Positions 6,554 through 8,568 of a stretch of 8,568 bases of DNA are shown here, piece after piece. Position 1 is the first letter of the stretch. Each line of letters starts with the position of its first letter. The notes under the pieces are model-generated. The model was given only the letters and a program-made list of their open reading frames with translations, was not told the DNA's origin and searched no databases. Position numbers and translations under genes: made by a program. This DNA comes from JAAFJT01 sp043744275 (GTDB lineage Bacteria > Bacteroidota > Bacteroidia > Chitinophagales > Saprospiraceae). The stretch spans positions 1 to 8,568 of the forward strand of contig JAYTUY010000025.1 of NCBI GenBank assembly GCA_043744275.1, read 5' to 3'.

Positions 6554-6928
6554 ATGCGCGTACTCATCTGTGGACTCGGTTCCATTATTACCAATGCCTT
6601 GGATTATCGCCTACGAAAGTATGGTTGTAAAGTCCTACGCGCTGGCAATACTACGGATGCGTTGAGTAAAATTCATGGAGGATATGCTGATATTTTAGTG
6701 ACATCCGTCAATACTGAGGGGTATCGCTTATCAACTTTTATCAGCTTGATAAAAGAAAATTTACACAGCAGTATGCCTATTATTTTAGTCAGTGAGCCTG
6801 AGGGCGATTTAAACGAAGTCGTAAAAGGCATTGAAGCAGGTGCCGACGATTTTGTCACCTTTCCTTTCAAGCCTTCTGAATTGGTTATTAGAATTGAATT
6901 ATTATTACATAGATACGTAAATCATTGA
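6554..6928 (+). CDS. Single-domain pseudo-receiver (degenerate CheY-like protein)
   Basis: A 124-aa protein with the length and strand/helix rhythm of a CheY-like receiver: MRVLICGLG (beta1), ADILVTSV (beta3), MPIILVSEP (beta4), GIEAGADDFVTFPFKPSELVIRI (beta5/alpha5). The late part is almost a textbook receiver, but the active site is gone. By alignment the acidic pair after beta1 is G7/L8, the phospho-acceptor Asp at the end of beta3 is S51, and the conserved Lys before P104 is F103; only S80 remains at the Thr/Ser site. It cannot be phosphorylated in the normal way. It follows the kinase and Hpt genes in the same direction, so a role as a phosphorylation-independent partner or regulator of that relay is an inference. 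ATG 6554 is the only sensible start. There is no output domain. The protein is full length, so this is not a decaying gene. Confidence 0.85.
   Translation: MRVLICGLGSIITNALDYRLRKYGCKVLRAGNTTDALSKIHGGYADILVTSVNTEGYRLSTFISLIKENLHSSMPIILVSEPEGDLNEVVKGIEAGADDFVTFPFKPSELVIRIELLLHRYVNH
6712..6721 (+). repeat. TACTGAGGGG word, copy 6
   Basis: Exact copy read as act-gag-ggg (TEG) in SVNTEGY, exactly in the loop after beta3 where receivers normally carry the P-x-x-G segment. Confidence 0.85.
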
Positions 6929-6937
6929 TTTTAAACA

Positions 6938-6976
6938 AATTAGACCTGTAGAGCGTAATACTTTACAGGTCTAATT
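6938..6976 (+). terminator. Hairpin terminator after the signalling genes
   Basis: AATTAGACCTGTA (6938-6950) and TACAGGTCTAATT (6964-6976) form a perfect 13-bp stem with a 13-nt loop, starting 10 bases after the pseudo-receiver stop codon. The following CATTTAATTAATC is AT-rich but lacks a long U-run. The opposite strand is similarly symmetric. Position between two functional groups supports a terminator role. Confidence 0.7.
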
Positions 6977-7002
6977 CATTTAATTAATCACAAATCCAAC
7001 TT

Positions 7003-7866
7003 ATGAAAGGTATTATTTTAGCAGGCGGTTTAGGCACTCGATTGTATCCTCTCACCTTAGCAGTGAGCAAGCAGATGATGCCCGTTTACGACAAACCAAT
7101 GATTTATTACCCCCTCAGTACATTGATGCTGGCGGGCGTTAAAGATGTGTTGATTATTTCAACACCTTATGATTTGCCAAATTTTGAAAAGCTTTTTGGC
7201 TCAGGTGAAGAGCTTGGGATGAATTTTCAATACAAAGTGCAAGAGAATCCGAATGGACTGGCTCAAGCTTTTGTTTTAGGCGAAGAATTTATCGGACGCG
7301 ATAATGCGTCTTTGATTTTGGGCGACAACATTTTTCACGGCGAAGGCTTAGGTGATCAACTCAAAAAATGTGGTCAACCTGATGGCGGTATCGTCTTCGC
7401 TTATCAAGTCGCTGACCCTGACCGATATGGCGTGGTGGAGTTTGATAAAAACTTTAAAGCACTTTCTATTGAAGAAAAACCGAAGAAACCGAAGTCAAAT
7501 TATGCTGTTCCTGGCTTGTATTTCTACGACAATTCGGTGATTGAAGTAGCTAAAAATTTAGCTCCTTCACCGCGTGGCGAGTACGAAATCACGGACGTGA
7601 ATAAATGGTATCTCGAACGCGGTAAATTGCAAGTGAAAGTCTTAGGTAGAGGGACGGCGTGGTTGGATACAGGCACACACGAGTCGCTCCTGCAAGCAGG
7701 TCAATTTATTCAAGTGATTGAAGAGCGGCAAGGTTTAAAAATCGGCTGCATCGAAGAAATTGCTTGGGAACAAGGCTTTATTACGGATGAAGGTCTTGAA
7801 AAATTAGGGCATAAATACATCAAAAGCGGCTATGGCGAATACTTGATTCGCTTGTTGAAAATGTAA
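7003..7866 (+). CDS. rfbA: Glucose-1-phosphate thymidylyltransferase
   Basis: Also called RmlA. It joins dTTP and glucose-1-phosphate to give dTDP-glucose and pyrophosphate, the first step towards dTDP-L-rhamnose and other dTDP-sugars used in O-antigen, capsule or glycoprotein glycans; cytoplasmic and usually tetrameric. The 287-aa length is typical. Seen motifs: nucleotide-binding MKGIILAGGLGTRLYPLT with SKQMMPVYDKPMIYYPLSTLML following, the metal-site Asp in LILGDNIFHG (D108), EEKPKKPKSNYAVPGLYFYD, and GTAWLDTGTHESLLQA near the sugar/metal site. All are intact. It follows the hairpin at 6938-6976 by 26 bases and is followed after 9 bases by the TrpF-like gene, so the pair is probably co-transcribed. 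No rfbB, rfbC or rfbD is visible in the window. Confidence 0.97.
   Translation: MKGIILAGGLGTRLYPLTLAVSKQMMPVYDKPMIYYPLSTLMLAGVKDVLIISTPYDLPNFEKLFGSGEELGMNFQYKVQENPNGLAQAFVLGEEFIGRDNASLILGDNIFHGEGLGDQLKKCGQPDGGIVFAYQVADPDRYGVVEFDKNFKALSIEEKPKKPKSNYAVPGLYFYDNSVIEVAKNLAPSPRGEYEITDVNKWYLERGKLQVKVLGRGTAWLDTGTHESLLQAGQFIQVIEERQGLKIGCIEEIAWEQGFITDEGLEKLGHKYIKSGYGEYLIRLLKM
7111..7120 (-). repeat. TACTGAGGGG word, copy 7
   Basis: Exact copy on the minus strand; the plus strand reads tac-ccc-ctc-agt-aca (YPLST). YYPLST is itself conserved in RfbA, so this copy could be partly protein-driven. Confidence 0.7.
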
Positions 7867-7875
7867 ATTTATAAA

Positions 7876-8523
7876 ATGTTGAAAATCAAAGTAAAAGCGA
7901 GCGATATTACGAGTTTAACAGATGCTCGATATTTCGCTGCGAAGGAAGTTGAGTGGCTCAGTTTCAATTTTACTGAGGGGGTAGTCGGCTACATTCAGCC
8001 GATGAAAGCGCGGGCAATTTTTGAATGGGTAGAGGGCGTGACGATTGTAGGCGAGTTCAATAACATGACAGGCGATGAAATTAACTTTTATACTGAGGGG
8101 TGGTCTATAAAAGCTGTTCAAGTCGGTCATTTTACGCCCATCGATGAAGTTTTAAAAATAAAAAATGTTCCGATTATTAAAGAAATAGTGATTGAAGAAT
8201 TCACCAATCCTGATTTTTTAAGAAAAGAATTATTGCCTTTTGCATCTTTTGTCGAAGCATTTCAATTGAGTTTTGATAAAAATAATATCAGTTGGGAGAC
8301 ATTAAAAAATCCAAATTCGATGATAACCGTCGAGGATTTAAAAGAGATTTGCAAAGCGTTTAAAATTATACTAAGCATTGATTTTCAAAAAGTTATGCTT
8401 GATGAAATATTGCAATTAAATCTTTATGGACTCAATTTGAAGGGTGGCGAAGAGGAAAGGGTTGGAGTCAAATCGTTTGATGAATTGGATGAAATATTGG
8501 ATGCGTTGGAGGTATTGGATTAA
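7876..8523 (+). CDS. TrpF-like beta/alpha-barrel protein lacking catalytic residues
   Basis: A 215-aa cytoplasmic protein resembling phosphoribosylanthranilate isomerase. The family pattern is visible at the N-terminus: LKIKVKASDITSLTDARYFAA corresponds to KICGITxxEDAxxAA, WLSFNF to LGFxF, GYIQPMKARAI to RYVSPEQAxxI, GEFNNMTGDEI to GVFVNxxxEEI and IKAVQVG to LDAVQLHG. The C-terminal GVKSFDELDEIL matches the PGVKDxxKI segment. Key residues are missing: the Lys-x-Cys-Gly catalytic Cys site is replaced by KASD, the Arg of the SPRY phosphate-binding segment is Gly (VVGY), and no Asp plus GGTG phosphate loop is seen in the middle. It is therefore probably not an isomerase for tryptophan synthesis, which fits its pairing with rfbA rather than trp genes (9-bp spacing). 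Real function unknown; a sugar-phosphate or regulatory role is only a guess. It carries two copies of the repeated word. Confidence 0.75.
   Translation: MLKIKVKASDITSLTDARYFAAKEVEWLSFNFTEGVVGYIQPMKARAIFEWVEGVTIVGEFNNMTGDEINFYTEGWSIKAVQVGHFTPIDEVLKIKNVPIIKEIVIEEFTNPDFLRKELLPFASFVEAFQLSFDKNNISWETLKNPNSMITVEDLKEICKAFKIILSIDFQKVMLDEILQLNLYGLNLKGGEEERVGVKSFDELDEILDALEVLD
7971..7980 (+). repeat. TACTGAGGGG word, copy 8
   Basis: Exact copy, read as TEG in FNFTEGVVGY, where TrpF enzymes normally have the KSPRY phosphate loop. It lies 120 bases from copy 9 (start to start). Confidence 0.85.
8091..8100 (+). repeat. TACTGAGGGG word, copy 9
   Basis: Exact copy, read as TEG in FYTEGWSIKAV. It shares the longer 17-base string with copy 4. 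Confidence 0.85.
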
Positions 8524-8535
8524 TGCTTTAACGCA

Positions 8536-8568
8536 TATTTTTGTCATTCAGGTAGGAATCTCTTTTGT
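8536..8568. other. Possible promoter box and start of a dispersed intergenic repeat at the window edge
   Basis: After the last stop codon there is a TATTTTTG box (8536-8543) and then GTCATTCAGGTAGGAATCTC (8543-8562). The GTCATTC...GGAATCTC layout resembles intergenic repeats I recall as common in Bacteroidota genomes. Only the first part is in the window, so neither reading is certain. Confidence 0.25.

Noticed and set aside
1225..8100. Treating ACTGAGGGG as a conserved TEG peptide motif
   Set aside because: Four of nine copies are antisense or in another frame (ILRG, PSV twice, PLST), so a peptide-level cause cannot explain all of them.
7876..8523. Annotation as a functional trpF
   Set aside because: The KxCG, SPRY and GGTG signatures are missing and there are no other trp genes nearby.

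Overview
The window looks like chromosomal DNA of a Bacteroidota bacterium, probably a Saprospiria, Chitinophagia or Cytophagia type rather than a gut Bacteroides. This rests on the AT-rich composition, gene starts without Shine-Dalgarno sequences, several exact or near TAnnTTTG promoter-like boxes, a Bacteroidota-style TonB-dependent receptor, and a small 116-aa protein of a type I associate with this phylum. No mobile element, tRNA, rRNA or CRISPR array was seen.

Layout. Positions 1-730 (minus strand) carry the N-terminal two thirds of RecF, cut by the window edge. A 48-bp gap separates it from a divergent plus-strand unit: a small membrane-anchored protein of unknown function (779/803-1330), a strong intergenic stem-loop (1350-1396), and a TonB-dependent outer-membrane receptor (1431-3629). 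The receptor is followed by four tandem 31-bp terminator-like hairpins (3632-3756) and a T-rich microsatellite. Next is a 116-aa uncharacterised protein (3798-4148) and a 270-bp AT-rich gap. Then come three signalling genes: a soluble REC-HisKA-HATPase-REC hybrid histidine kinase (4419-6041), an Hpt phosphotransfer protein (6111-6461) and a single-domain pseudo-receiver that has lost its phosphorylation-site residues (6554-6928). A 13-bp-stem hairpin (6938-6976) separates these from a two-gene unit: glucose-1-phosphate thymidylyltransferase (rfbA/rmlA, 7003-7866) and a TrpF-like barrel protein lacking the catalytic signature (7876-8523).

How the genes could work together. The kinase and Hpt form most of a His-Asp-His phosphorelay. 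No DNA-binding or enzymatic output domain is encoded here, so the final receiver must be elsewhere, and the pseudo-receiver probably acts by protein contact. RfbA makes dTDP-glucose for dTDP-rhamnose or related surface sugars. The receptor and its small membrane neighbour probably form a metal, heme or siderophore uptake unit.

Most notable observation. The 9-mer ACTGAGGGG occurs nine times (eight as TACTGAGGGG), on both strands, in seven different genes and in three reading frames relative to the host gene, against roughly 0.07 expected by chance. All nine copies lie inside coding sequence. This looks like a genome-wide DNA-level signal of the kind represented by uptake sequences, Chi, or the cyanobacterial HIP1 word; its function cannot be decided from one window.
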